A stretch of DNA of 64,000 bases, from contig NZ_WOFE01000003.1 in the NCBI RefSeq assembly GCF_016881405.1, positions 124,001 through 188,000 on the forward strand, read 5' to 3'. Below are positions 44,689-53,157 of this stretch, in pieces. How positions within the stretch are numbered: position 1 is the first letter of the stretch; every line of letters starts with the position of its first letter. The translations under genes and the position numbers were made by a program. The notes under the pieces were generated by a model that saw nothing but the letters and a program-made list of their open reading frames with translations, was not told the DNA's origin and did not search any database. The DNA is from Deefgea chitinilytica. Lineage in GTDB: Bacteria > Pseudomonadota > Gammaproteobacteria > Burkholderiales > Chitinibacteraceae.

Positions 44689-44888
44689 GGTGGCAGGGCG
44701 GTAAGAGTGAGTTTTGATTGTAATGTAAGTGCTTAGTTATCGTCATGTTTGATACTACGCGAGGTCACATTCGCTTTGTTGGGGTGATGCGCAAGAGAAT
44801 AAAAATCTCTACCGTTTAGCATTTTAGAGATGGAAATTGAATCCTTGTAAGGTCTAAGCTGAAAGCTAAGCAATTCAGGAGCGCAGCG

Positions 44889-45620
44889 ATGCGATATCAA
44901 TTTTTGGTGCTAATGTGTGCTGCGTGGCTTGATGTGGCGCAAGCTACCGATTTAGTTGGGTTTACCGAGGAATTTGCGCCATTTAATTACACCGAAAACG
45001 GCCAGCATAAAGGTTTGGCGAATGAAATTATTGATCGTATTAGTAGCAAAACAGGTTTGAAAATCGAGCGTAAAGTGTATCCGTGGTTGCGTGCGGTCGA
45101 GGCAAATCAAGCGTTGGACAATAGTTTGCTTTACACCACAGTGCGTACGCCTGAGCGCGAGAGCAAATTTTTGTGGGTTGGGCCATTTGATGAATGCGAG
45201 ATTTGGCTGATTAAATTGAAAAGCCGTAAAGATGTGGTGGCCAGCACTGTGGAGCAAGCCAAGCAATATCGAGTGGGGGCGCCGCGTGGCTCGGCGGGCA
45301 ATGGTTTGTTGCTGAGCAAGGGGTTTAAAGAGGACAAGCTCGATTTGAGCCTGGATGAAGATCGCAATACGCGAAAATTGTTTGCTGGGCGATTTGATTA
45401 TTCGGTCGGGATGATCGTGTCGCATTATGCGAGCGCTAGAAAATTGAAGCTGCCTGTTGATGATCTTGAGCCCACGCTTCGCTTGGAAAAGGGCTTGGGC
45501 TGCTATTTTGCGTTTAATCCCAAAGTGGATCCCAAGCTGTTTCAGCGCTTTTCTGAGGCATTTAGCGTGTTGGAGAAAAGTGGTGAGTTGGAAAAAATCC
45601 GTAGCAGTTTCTTAAACTGA
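44889..45620 (+). CDS. Periplasmic solute-binding protein, family 3 (orphan)
   Basis: A protein of 243 residues. CAGGAG lies 7 bases upstream of the ATG. The signal peptide ends DVAQA. SBP_bac_3 fold: LVGFTEEFAPFNYTENGQHK, GLANEIIDRISSKTGLKIE, a hinge (RKDVVASTVEQAKQYRVGAP) and a C-terminal KVDPKLFQRFSEAFSVLEKS. No membrane or ATPase subunits adjoin it, so it is an orphan like the gene at 10136. Ligand unknown; amino acid or polyamine are family guesses. slyX follows at 38 bases. Confidence 0.8.
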   Translation: MRYQFLVLMCAAWLDVAQATDLVGFTEEFAPFNYTENGQHKGLANEIIDRISSKTGLKIERKVYPWLRAVEANQALDNSLLYTTVRTPERESKFLWVGPFDECEIWLIKLKSRKDVVASTVEQAKQYRVGAPRGSAGNGLLLSKGFKEDKLDLSLDEDRNTRKLFAGRFDYSVGMIVSHYASARKLKLPVDDLEPTLRLEKGLGCYFAFNPKVDPKLFQRFSEAFSVLEKSGELEKIRSSFLN

Positions 45621-45657
45621 GTATCATCTGCGATTGTTTTCGTTTTCTGGAGTGATC

Positions 45658-45855
45658 ATGGAGTCGCGCATTACCGAATTAGAAATCCGTCTTGCTTTGC
45701 AAGACGACTTGCTCGACGATCTGAATCAAATTATCGCGCGGCAGCAGCAACAAATTGATCAATTACGCCAAGATATTCGTTATCTACAGGAGCGTAGCGC
45801 GGTGCCAGAGCAGGGCGCGCGCAGCTTGCTCGATGAAATTCCGCCGCATTATTGA
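45658..45855 (+). CDS. slyX: SlyX family protein
   Basis: A protein of 65 residues. I chose ATG 45658 after TGGAG; an earlier in-frame ATG adds eight residues. It is an uninterrupted coiled coil (LEIRLALQDDLLDDLNQII, QQQQIDQLRQDIRYLQ) ending in the conserved IPPHY tail typical of SlyX. Function is unknown; the name comes from a region near slyD in E. coli. A strong terminator follows. Confidence 0.9.
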   Translation: MESRITELEIRLALQDDLLDDLNQIIARQQQQIDQLRQDIRYLQERSAVPEQGARSLLDEIPPHY

Positions 45856-45877
45856 GTTAATGCTTAGCTAGTGATCT

Positions 45878-45905
45878 ACGCCGCAGTCATGACGGCGTTT
45901 TTTTT
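45878..45905 (+). terminator. Intrinsic terminator after slyX
   Basis: Stem ACGCCG/CGGCGT with a 9-base loop, followed by a run of eight or more T. It ends the solute-binding protein/slyX transcript. Confidence 0.9.
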
Positions 45906-46033
45906 GTTTGCTGTTTATGTGCAGCTTTGAACACAAACAATGCGAACTATTTACTTTTAATAATGTACATAGTGCGTTGGTCATGCGATTTCAGGATGTT
46001 AAGGTGTTGACTCTGATATAAAAGGAGCGGCGG

Positions 46034-48052
46034 ATGACGACGTCTACTTTCGTAAATCGAAGTACATTGTGTTGGCCAGTGGTGATACCGAGTTTGATTT
46101 TTGTGCTGGCGCTGTTGATGTTTTCGATTTTTTCTCCGGGTGATACGGAGCAGATTTTTATTACGAGTAAAGTTTGGGTTACGCAGTATTTCTCTTGGTT
46201 TTATACGCTTGCGGTGGCCGCTTTTGTGACGCTGTTGGTCGGGATTGCGATGAGCCGATACGGCAAAATTCGTCTTGGTCCCGATGATGCCGAGCCTGAA
46301 TTTAAGTTCTCATCTTGGATTGCGATGCTATTCGCAGCGGGTATGGGCGTAGGATTAATGTATTTCGGGGTTGGCGAGCCGATACAGCACTTGATTGCCC
46401 CGCCTACGGCACAAGTTGGCACGCCTGCCGCCGCACGCGAAGCGATGTTGGTGACCTTTTTTCACTGGGGCATTCATGCTTGGGCGATTTATGGCGTGGT
46501 TGGGCTGGTACTCGCTTATTTTGGCTTTCGCTATAACTTGCCGCTGACGGTTCGCTCTGGCCTTTACCCGATTTTAAAAGACAAAATTAACGGCCCGTGG
46601 GGGCATGCGGTCGATGTGTTTGCGCTGTGCGGTACGATTTTCGGTATTGCAACGACCTTGGGTTACGGTGTGATGCAATTGTCGGCGGGTTTAACGCATG
46701 TAACTGGCTGGAATTTTGGCGGTTTGCCTATGCAGTTGGCTTTGATTGCGGCGGTGGTGTTTTTGGCTGGCTTGTCGGCCGCTTCGGGGGTGGGTAAAGG
46801 GGTACGGATTTTAAGTGAATTGAATTTGGGCCTGGCTATCGCTTTGATGGGGTTTGTGTTGATTGCGGGGCCGACGCTGTATTTGCTGGGCGCATTCAGT
46901 GAAAACATCGGTAATTATTTGTCGAATATCGTCGATTTGACCTTCCGTAACTTTACTTATGAGGCAGCCAATTCAGAAGGCTGGTATCAAGGTTGGACGA
47001 TTCTGTATTGGGCGTGGTGGATTTCTTGGGCGCCTTTTGTTGGGATGTTTATTGCGCGTATTTCACGTGGTCGTACCTTACGTGAGTTTATTATTGGCGT
47101 GTTATTGATTCCCGCGACCTTTAACTTCTTGTGGATGACGGTGTTTGGTAATTCAGCGATTTGGATTGATACCCACACGGCGATGGGCGCGTTGAGCGCT
47201 AGCGCATCGAACGTTGATGCACTGCTGTTTGCATTTTTGGATTATCTACCGCTCGCAGGCTTGAGCTCTGCACTGGCAATGACGCTGATTGCGATTTTCT
47301 TTGTGACCTCAGCAGATTCGGGCGCGATGGTAATTGATAATATCGCCAGTCGTGGTAATCCGAATTCACCAGTTTGGCAGCGTTTATTTTGGGCCGTCGT
47401 ATTAGGTGTTGTGGCGGGTTGTTTGTTGACTGCGGGAGGCTTAAAAGCTTTGCAGGCGATGACGATTGTGGCGGCATTGCCGTTTGCAATTGTGATGTTG
47501 CTGCTCAGTTGGGGCTTACTCAAGGGTTTGCGCGTGGATGAATTGCATTCAAGGCAAAAGCTCTCGCATGCGAGCAATTTCTGGAATGGTAAATTGTGGC
47601 GGAAACGCTTGGCGCAAATTTTACGCCAGCCAAATCGCGACGATGTGCATCGCTTTTTTGCCGAAACAGTGACGCCTGCAATGTACTTGATCGAGCAAGA
47701 GCTGACGCAACGCGGCGTGAAGGCGCGCGTGCAGTTTATCGATGAAGATACGCTGCAACTGGTGGTGGAACAAGATCGCTTGCGTGATTTTGTATACGGA
47801 GTGAAATGCACGCAGCAAGCGGTGCCAGACTTTGCATTGGCGAATGAGGCGCTGCCATTATCAAGCCAGCCGGTGACATTTGAGCCAACGACTTATTTTG
47901 TTGATGGTCGTAAAGGTTACGATATTCAGTATTTCACCGAAGAAGAAATGCTGGCGGATATTTTGAAGCAGTACGAGCGGCACTTGAGCCTATCGTTGAA
48001 TGCGGATGCGGCCTTGTTACAGCATGCGCCATCGCATCGATTCGGTGTTTAA
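46034..48052 (+). CDS. BCCT-family betaine/choline/carnitine transporter (BetT-like)
   Basis: A protein of 672 residues. AAGGAG lies 6 bases before the ATG. Twelve membrane helices span about 15-510, with the BCCT glycine stretch (LFAAGMGVGLMYFGVGEPI), the substrate Trp box (YWAWWISWAPFVGMFIARIS) and SADSGAMVIDNIAS. A long cytoplasmic tail (about 515-672; TVTPAMYLIEQELTQRGVKA, FTYFVDGRKGYDIQYF-like) matches the BetT subgroup that responds to osmotic stress. Likely uptake of choline or betaine with H+ or Na+. Choline oxidation genes are not adjacent. Transported compound is inferred. Confidence 0.9.
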   Translation: MTTSTFVNRSTLCWPVVIPSLIFVLALLMFSIFSPGDTEQIFITSKVWVTQYFSWFYTLAVAAFVTLLVGIAMSRYGKIRLGPDDAEPEFKFSSWIAMLFAAGMGVGLMYFGVGEPIQHLIAPPTAQVGTPAAAREAMLVTFFHWGIHAWAIYGVVGLVLAYFGFRYNLPLTVRSGLYPILKDKINGPWGHAVDVFALCGTIFGIATTLGYGVMQLSAGLTHVTGWNFGGLPMQLALIAAVVFLAGLSAASGVGKGVRILSELNLGLAIALMGFVLIAGPTLYLLGAFSENIGNYLSNIVDLTFRNFTYEAANSEGWYQGWTILYWAWWISWAPFVGMFIARISRGRTLREFIIGVLLIPATFNFLWMTVFGNSAIWIDTHTAMGALSASASNVDALLFAFLDYLPLAGLSSALAMTLIAIFFVTSADSGAMVIDNIASRGNPNSPVWQRLFWAVVLGVVAGCLLTAGGLKALQAMTIVAALPFAIVMLLLSWGLLKGLRVDELHSRQKLSHASNFWNGKLWRKRLAQILRQPNRDDVHRFFAETVTPAMYLIEQELTQRGVKARVQFIDEDTLQLVVEQDRLRDFVYGVKCTQQAVPDFALANEALPLSSQPVTFEPTTYFVDGRKGYDIQYFTEEEMLADILKQYERHLSLSLNADAALLQHAPSHRFGV

Positions 48053-48134
48053 AATCAAAAGTACACGCTAAATGCATTGGGTGGCGATGTTTTAAGCTAT
48101 AACATGGTTACCCATTTTGCATTGACGCCTTCTG

Positions 48135-50105
48135 ATGAAACAATCAACTCAAGCTTTGATACCCCGATTGCTGCAGCGTTTGACTGCGCAAGTCGGGGTT
48201 TATTTTTTATTTGCAATTGCGATGGCGCTGGGTTTGTTTTTGAGCGTTTTAATGTTGCAAAGTGGTGACCGGGTCAACGCAGTTACCCAGCCGTTGGTGA
48301 TGCGCTTAGTACCATCGTTGCACGACATCAGCGATTTAAAAACGCTAGTGACCGAGCGCCAAGTCATCCTAAATCAGTATTTTGCGTACGGCTTGAGTCA
48401 GCAGCAGTTTAAAGAAAAACTGCAAATCAACCATCAGCGGATTCAGGCTCTGATCGACAAAGCAAGATCGAAATGGAAAACCGCGCCGCAGCATTTAGCG
48501 CTGGTGGCTTCATTTCAAAATACGCAGTTGGTTGCTGAGAAATTAGATCAAATTATGTTGTCCGAGCAGCCTGATTTGGACGAGGCGCGTGCTTTGCTGG
48601 TTGAAAATGCAATCGACACCAAAGACATCCTGAATCAGCTCGATGAGGCGTTTGTTTTAGCGAGTCAAAACATTGAGCGAGCGGGGCAAGTTTCGGCGCA
48701 AGAAGTGCAAAATATGATTCGTTTGGTGCTGACTTATAGCTTGGCGATTCTGATTATTGCGATCTTAGTGGCCTACTATATTCATGCAAGGCAGCGCGCT
48801 GAAAATCGGTTGGCTTACGCCGCCCGCCATGACCGATTGACTGATTTACTTAATCGCAGTGTATTTGAATCTGACCTTGCGGAACTGAACCAGCAGCCGC
48901 ACGCGGCGATTTTGATTTCAATCGACCGTTTTCAACGCGTGTTGGGCGGTTTGGGCTATGAGGCGGGTGATGAGTTGGTGGTGGCGGTAAAAAATCGGCT
49001 GCAACCTGTCGTGCAGCAGTTGGGCGGCACGCTGTATCGATTTGAAGGCACACATTTTGCTGCTTTGTTTGCGCTGAACCAGCCGCAGTACCCGCAAAAT
49101 TTACTGCCCTATCAGGCTTTATTGCATGCACTGAATGAAGCGATTCATGTTGCAGGGCACGAGCTATTTGCCACCTTGAGCATGGGCGGCGCAATGTATC
49201 CCAAGGATGGAGCGAATGCCATCGATTTGATTCGGAATATGGATGCGGCACTAGAGGTCGTGCAGGCGCAAGGTGGCAACGCATCGCAGTGCTATAGTTT
49301 AGAGATGAATGCAAAAGCGGTTGAACGGCTTGCGATGGAGGCAGAGCTGCGCTATGCCGTCGAGCGTGATGAATTGCTGCTGTATTTTCAGCCACAAACC
49401 TTGATTCCCAGCCTACAGGTCATCGGCGTGGAGTGCTTAGTTCGTTGGCAACATCAAGGCAAGCTGGTGCCTCCGTTTGAGTTTATCCCTCTGGCCGAAG
49501 AATCGGGCCTGATTATCCCGATTGGCGAATGGATTTTACGTACCGCTTGCCAGCAAGCGAAAGCTTGGCAAGCACAGGGTATGCCCTTGGTCGTGGCGAT
49601 TAATATTTCGGCACGCCAATTTCAGCACCCGAAGTTTTTTGCTTTGGTGCAGCAAGTGTTGATCGAAACAGCAGTTGATCCTCAACTGATCGAGCTCGAA
49701 ATCACCGAGGGCGTGGTGATGCAAGACGCCGATCATACGATTGAGCTGCTGCAACGCTTGCGTGGCTTGGGCGTGATGCTGTCGATTGATGATTTTGGTA
49801 CTGGCTACTCCAGCCTTTCTTATTTAAAACGCTTCCCGATTAATAAGCTCAAAATCGATCAAAGTTTTGTTCGCGATATGGATAGTGATCAGGGCGATGC
49901 GGCGATTGTTGAGGCGGTGATTCGCCTTGGGCATAGTCTGGGTTTGACCGTGATTGCTGAGGGCGTAGAAACCGCAGCGCATTTGGCTGCGCTGGAGCAA
50001 TTAGGGTGTGATGAATTACAAGGGTATTATTTTTCTCGCCCTTTACCTGCCTTAGATGCGCAGGCTTTCTTGCAAAAACAATTACTGCCCGAGTCAATTC
50101 AATAG
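48135..50105 (+). CDS. Membrane GGDEF-EAL protein, probable c-di-GMP phosphodiesterase
   Basis: A protein of 656 residues. Two helices (about 22-42 and 197-213) bound a periplasmic four-helix sensor. The GGDEF domain (about 230-380) is degenerate: the active-site loop reads FEGTHF, so no diguanylate cyclase activity is expected. The EAL domain (about 395-645) keeps the catalytic set: ECLVRW (EAL variant), NISARQF, LEITEG, DDFGTGYSSL, KIDQSFV and EGVET. It should hydrolyse c-di-GMP, possibly with the GGDEF part binding GTP as regulator. It has its own leader of about 80 bases after the BCCT gene. Confidence 0.9.
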   Translation: MKQSTQALIPRLLQRLTAQVGVYFLFAIAMALGLFLSVLMLQSGDRVNAVTQPLVMRLVPSLHDISDLKTLVTERQVILNQYFAYGLSQQQFKEKLQINHQRIQALIDKARSKWKTAPQHLALVASFQNTQLVAEKLDQIMLSEQPDLDEARALLVENAIDTKDILNQLDEAFVLASQNIERAGQVSAQEVQNMIRLVLTYSLAILIIAILVAYYIHARQRAENRLAYAARHDRLTDLLNRSVFESDLAELNQQPHAAILISIDRFQRVLGGLGYEAGDELVVAVKNRLQPVVQQLGGTLYRFEGTHFAALFALNQPQYPQNLLPYQALLHALNEAIHVAGHELFATLSMGGAMYPKDGANAIDLIRNMDAALEVVQAQGGNASQCYSLEMNAKAVERLAMEAELRYAVERDELLLYFQPQTLIPSLQVIGVECLVRWQHQGKLVPPFEFIPLAEESGLIIPIGEWILRTACQQAKAWQAQGMPLVVAINISARQFQHPKFFALVQQVLIETAVDPQLIELEITEGVVMQDADHTIELLQRLRGLGVMLSIDDFGTGYSSLSYLKRFPINKLKIDQSFVRDMDSDQGDAAIVEAVIRLGHSLGLTVIAEGVETAAHLAALEQLGCDELQGYYFSRPLPALDAQAFLQKQLLPESIQ

Positions 50106-50111
50106 GCAAGC

Positions 50112-50129
50112 CCTTGCGTTGGCGCAAGG
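50112..50129 (+). other. Short hairpin after the EAL gene
   Basis: Perfect 7-base stem CCTTGCG/CGCAAGG with a 4-base loop, followed by TTTCAAATT. It may be a weak terminator or 3'-end stabiliser for the GGDEF-EAL gene, whose stop codon lies just before. Confidence 0.5.
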
Positions 50130-50243
50130 TTTCAAATTAGTTTCAGGAAATGGCCGTAAAACTAGCAAATTGTGCAGTCTTTTGCGGCGATTTTCGGTAT
50201 AAGAGAGCCTTCGTGTTTTACCGCCATTGAATTTGGAATTTCT

Positions 50244-51677
50244 ATGCCTAGCAAAAAGCCCCCTCAAAATAAAACTGTCGCCATTATTGGCGGCGGCCCG
50301 GCTGGTTTGATGGCCGCAGAAGTCATTGCGACAGCAGGCTTTGCGGTGGACGTCTTTGATGCGATGCCTTCAGTCGGGCGCAAGTTTTTGCTGGCGGGTG
50401 TGGGCGGAATGAATATTACGCATTCAGAAGACTCGACTGCATTTTTGGGGCGTTATGGTCAGGCCAGCGCTGATTTAGCGCCGATGATTGCGCAGTTTGG
50501 TGCGAATGAACTTATCGCTTGGGTGCACGGACTGGGTATTGATACTTTTATTGGTTCGTCGGGCCGCGTCTTTCCGATCGAGATGAAGGCCGCGCCATTG
50601 CTGCGCGCGTGGTTAGCTCGGCTTAAAGCCAGTGGGGTGAAATTTCATGTCCGCCACCGTTGGCTAGGTTGGGGTGCGAACAAGTCGTTACGCTTTAGCA
50701 GTTCCGAGGGTGAGATTAGTCGCACGTTTGACGCGGTGATTCTGGCTTTGGGTGGTGCGAGCTGGGCTAAATTGGGTTCTGATGGTGCATGGGTGCCTTT
50801 ACTCGCCGAGCAAGGCGTTAAGGTAGAGCCATTGAAACCCTCTAATTGCGGTTTTGATGTGGCTTGGAGCGCGCATTTAGCGGATAAATTTGCGGGTGCT
50901 CCCGTGAAAACCGTCGCCGCTGCAGCGCGCCCACACGATGCGAAAAAAACGGGTGAATTTGTATTGACGCAAAGCGGTGTGGAAGGCAGTTTGGTGTATG
51001 CCTTGTCGAGCCAATTGCGCGACGACATTGCCGAAAATGGCACGGCGACCTTGTGGCTGGATTTAGTGCCGCAAAAGTCATTGGCGCGAATTACTGAAGA
51101 ACTGTCACAACCGCGCGGTGCGGATTCGATGGCGAATCATTTGCGCCGTAAACTTGGCATCGAAGGTGTCAAAGCGGGCTTGCTGCGTGAAATTGTGAGC
51201 AAAGACGATTTCACGCAACCAGCCAAACTAGCGGCGGCGATTAAATCGCTACCGATTACTTTAATCGCGCCACGGCCAATTGATGAGGCAATTAGCAGTG
51301 CAGGTGGCGTGACCTTCACCGGCCTTGATACGAATTTGATGTTGTCGCAAGTACCGGGCGTGTTCTGCGCGGGTGAAATGCTCGATTGGGAGGCTCCCAC
51401 TGGTGGCTATTTACTTACCGCGTGTTTCAGTAGCGGCCGTGCGGCAGGCTTGGGCGTTGTGAATTGGCTTAATTCAGCGCACAAACCGCTCGCGAAAAAG
51501 AGAACCAAGGCCGAGCTGAGCGCCGAGACCGAAAAGTCAGCGCGCAAAGTGGCTAAATCAAAAACGGCAGAGGGTGACGTCGTTGCTGCTAAATCCAAGC
51601 GCAGCAAGGCCAAAGCTGAAAGCGCCGACCCAGTGGAGGTCGCTATCAAACCCAAGCGGGCGCGTAAGAGCAGCTAA
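50244..51677 (+). CDS. HI0933-type FAD/NAD(P)-binding flavoprotein with Lys-rich tail
   Basis: A protein of 477 residues. I chose ATG 50244 after GGAATTT. The Rossmann dinucleotide site is VAIIGGGPAGLMAAEV, followed by FDAMPSVGRKFLLAGVGGMN, the family mark GSSGRVFPIEMKAAPLLRAW and a C-terminal FAD contact (GGVTFTGLDTNLMLSQVPGV, WEAPTGGYLLTACFSSG). This is the HI0933/TIGR03862-type flavoprotein family; the enzyme reaction is not established. Residues about 417-477 form an extra basic tail rich in Lys, Ala and Ser (KKRTKAELSAE, KSKRSKAKAE, KPKRARKSS) that looks disordered and histone H1-like. Confidence 0.85.
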   Translation: MPSKKPPQNKTVAIIGGGPAGLMAAEVIATAGFAVDVFDAMPSVGRKFLLAGVGGMNITHSEDSTAFLGRYGQASADLAPMIAQFGANELIAWVHGLGIDTFIGSSGRVFPIEMKAAPLLRAWLARLKASGVKFHVRHRWLGWGANKSLRFSSSEGEISRTFDAVILALGGASWAKLGSDGAWVPLLAEQGVKVEPLKPSNCGFDVAWSAHLADKFAGAPVKTVAAAARPHDAKKTGEFVLTQSGVEGSLVYALSSQLRDDIAENGTATLWLDLVPQKSLARITEELSQPRGADSMANHLRRKLGIEGVKAGLLREIVSKDDFTQPAKLAAAIKSLPITLIAPRPIDEAISSAGGVTFTGLDTNLMLSQVPGVFCAGEMLDWEAPTGGYLLTACFSSGRAAGLGVVNWLNSAHKPLAKKRTKAELSAETEKSARKVAKSKTAEGDVVAAKSKRSKAKAESADPVEVAIKPKRARKSS

Positions 51678-51713
51678 GAATAAAAATTCATTACTATTTG
51701 AGATCGACCAATC

Positions 51714-52742
51714 ATGATTGATGATATGCAGCAAGACCTGTTTTCCCAACTCGATACCGCTTTGGCCAACCGTGCCGCGTTGATTGAGCAACTCGCCAGC
51801 GAGCAAACCAACGCTTACCGCCTGTTTCATGGCGGTATTGAAGGCGTACGTGGTTTAACGATTGATCGTTACAACGACATGATCTTGGTGCAAACCTTCC
51901 ATCGCACGCTGAGCCCAGAGCAACTCGAAGAAATTCAAGCGTTTTACGCCCGTACTTATCCAGACTGCGTGCTCGTGTACAACGATCGCAGCCACAGTAG
52001 TGGCCGCGTGATTAATCGCTTGACGGAAGCTGAGGAAATTATCGCCTACGAGCCGCGCATCGCACAGGAATTTGGCGTCGATTATCGAATCCAAGGCCGC
52101 CACAATATGCCTAATCCGTGGTTATTACTCGATACCCGTGCAGTGCGCCGTCGCATCATGCAAGAAGCGGCGGGTAAATCAGTGCTTAATCCGTTTGCCT
52201 ACACCAGCAGCGCAGGAATTGCCGCCGCCAAAGCGGGCGCGCGTCATGTGGTGAATATTGATTTTTCAGAAGCCAATATTCAGATCGGTAAAAACAACGC
52301 CAAGCTGAATGATTTGCCGATTCGCGTGCGCTTTGTGCAATCGGACGCGTTTGCCGCGCTGAATCAATTATCGGGCAAGGGGCAACCTGCGATGGTGCGC
52401 GGTAAACGCATGCCATCGTTTCCCAAAATGGAACCACAGCAATTTGAGCTGCTGATCCTCGATCCACCGCGCGTGTCGAAAAGCCCGTTTGGTGTGGTCG
52501 ATGTACTGAATGACTACGCTTCGGTGTTTAAACCTGCGCTACTGTCGACTAAGGAAGGTGGCACAATGATTTGCTGCAACAACGTCGCGCAAGTTTCGCG
52601 CGAAGCGTGGTTAGCACAAATGGAGCGCTCCGCCGCCAAAGCCGGCCGCCCGATTCAAAGTATGGAATGGATTAACCCAGACAGCGATTTCCCAACATCA
52701 GATGGCCCGCATCCTTTGAAAATCGCTTTGTTGCGAGTTTGA
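51714..52742 (+). CDS. Class I SAM-dependent rRNA-type methyltransferase (RlmI/RlmK-like)
   Basis: A protein of 342 residues. The N-terminal half (TNAYRLFHGGIEGVRGLTID, ILVQTFHRTLSPEQ) is an EEHEE-like domain of the RlmI group, without a separable PUA domain. The SAM pocket is LNPFAYTSSAGIAAAKAGAR with NIDFSEANIQIGKNN. The catalytic motif is LLILDPPRVSKSPFG, and CCNNVAQVS is a further substrate contact. Likely a cytosine C5 methyltransferase of 23S rRNA or a related RNA, by family. A good terminator follows the stop. Confidence 0.85.
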   Translation: MIDDMQQDLFSQLDTALANRAALIEQLASEQTNAYRLFHGGIEGVRGLTIDRYNDMILVQTFHRTLSPEQLEEIQAFYARTYPDCVLVYNDRSHSSGRVINRLTEAEEIIAYEPRIAQEFGVDYRIQGRHNMPNPWLLLDTRAVRRRIMQEAAGKSVLNPFAYTSSAGIAAAKAGARHVVNIDFSEANIQIGKNNAKLNDLPIRVRFVQSDAFAALNQLSGKGQPAMVRGKRMPSFPKMEPQQFELLILDPPRVSKSPFGVVDVLNDYASVFKPALLSTKEGGTMICCNNVAQVSREAWLAQMERSAAKAGRPIQSMEWINPDSDFPTSDGPHPLKIALLRV

Positions 52743-52757
52743 TGAGTTAATAAAAAC

Positions 52758-52781
52758 GGCCTGCTTTTGCAGGCTTTTTTG
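52758..52781 (+). terminator. Intrinsic terminator after the methyltransferase gene
   Basis: Stem GCCTGC/GCAGGC with a TTTT loop, preceded by AAAAAC and followed by six T; it lies 16 bases after the stop of the methyltransferase gene. Confidence 0.92.
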
Positions 52782-53157
52782 CGATGTTCAGATTGGGGGC
52801 TGATGGTCTTAAGTGCCTGCGGCACGGTGTTTTGCAGTCGCAATCCGCGACGGGGACTTACTTCTCTTTTCGCTACGAGAAGTAAGCAAGAGAAGGCGAC
52901 CCATATATCTGCACCGACTTCGTCGGCTTGATATAAGGGATTTTATAAACCCCAACTCGACGATCGAGAAACTAATATCAACACGTTATCTGAATATACC
53001 AATTTTTATGGGTATGTCTAGGTATGCATTATTAATAAATGACTTTGCGCGTATACCTTTGCTTTGGTAGGCCGTATTTGACGCGAAGCGGCAATACGTA
53101 GCTGAGGTGCACCGCGTGCCGTGTTATGCCTTTGGCGATTAAGTGCCTTAATTGCGA
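52782..53157. other. Gene-free stretch carrying a repeat-like element
   Basis: About 375 bases with no credible gene. It holds the stem-loop repeat at 52857-52886, two similar segments with opposite polarity (GCGGCACGGTG near 52819 and CACCGCGTGCCGTG near 53110), and TAAGTGCC at both ends (52810 and 53139). This looks like a decayed non-coding repeat unit. An apparent reading frame through it has no ribosome site or family resemblance. Confidence 0.5.
52857..52886. repeat. Stem-loop repeat element (CTTACTTCTC type)
   Basis: Perfect 10-base arms CTTACTTCTC (52857-52866) and GAGAAGTAAG (52877-52886) around a 10-base loop, then CAAGAGAAGGCGACCC. This pattern, dispersed with variants such as AAGAAAAGTAAGCAAAAGAA, is common between genes of many beta- and gammaproteobacteria. 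Only one copy lies in the window, so its repeat status is from knowledge of other genomes. Confidence 0.6.

Noticed and set aside
47242-47811. Minus-strand frame of 189 codons opposite the BCCT transporter gene
   Set aside because: Cys/Ser/Lys-rich shadow of transmembrane codons; the transporter reading is unambiguous.
52813-53070. Apparent 85-codon reading frame in the repeat-bearing gap
   Set aside because: No ribosome site, composition shifts midway, and it crosses the stem-loop repeat; looks non-coding.
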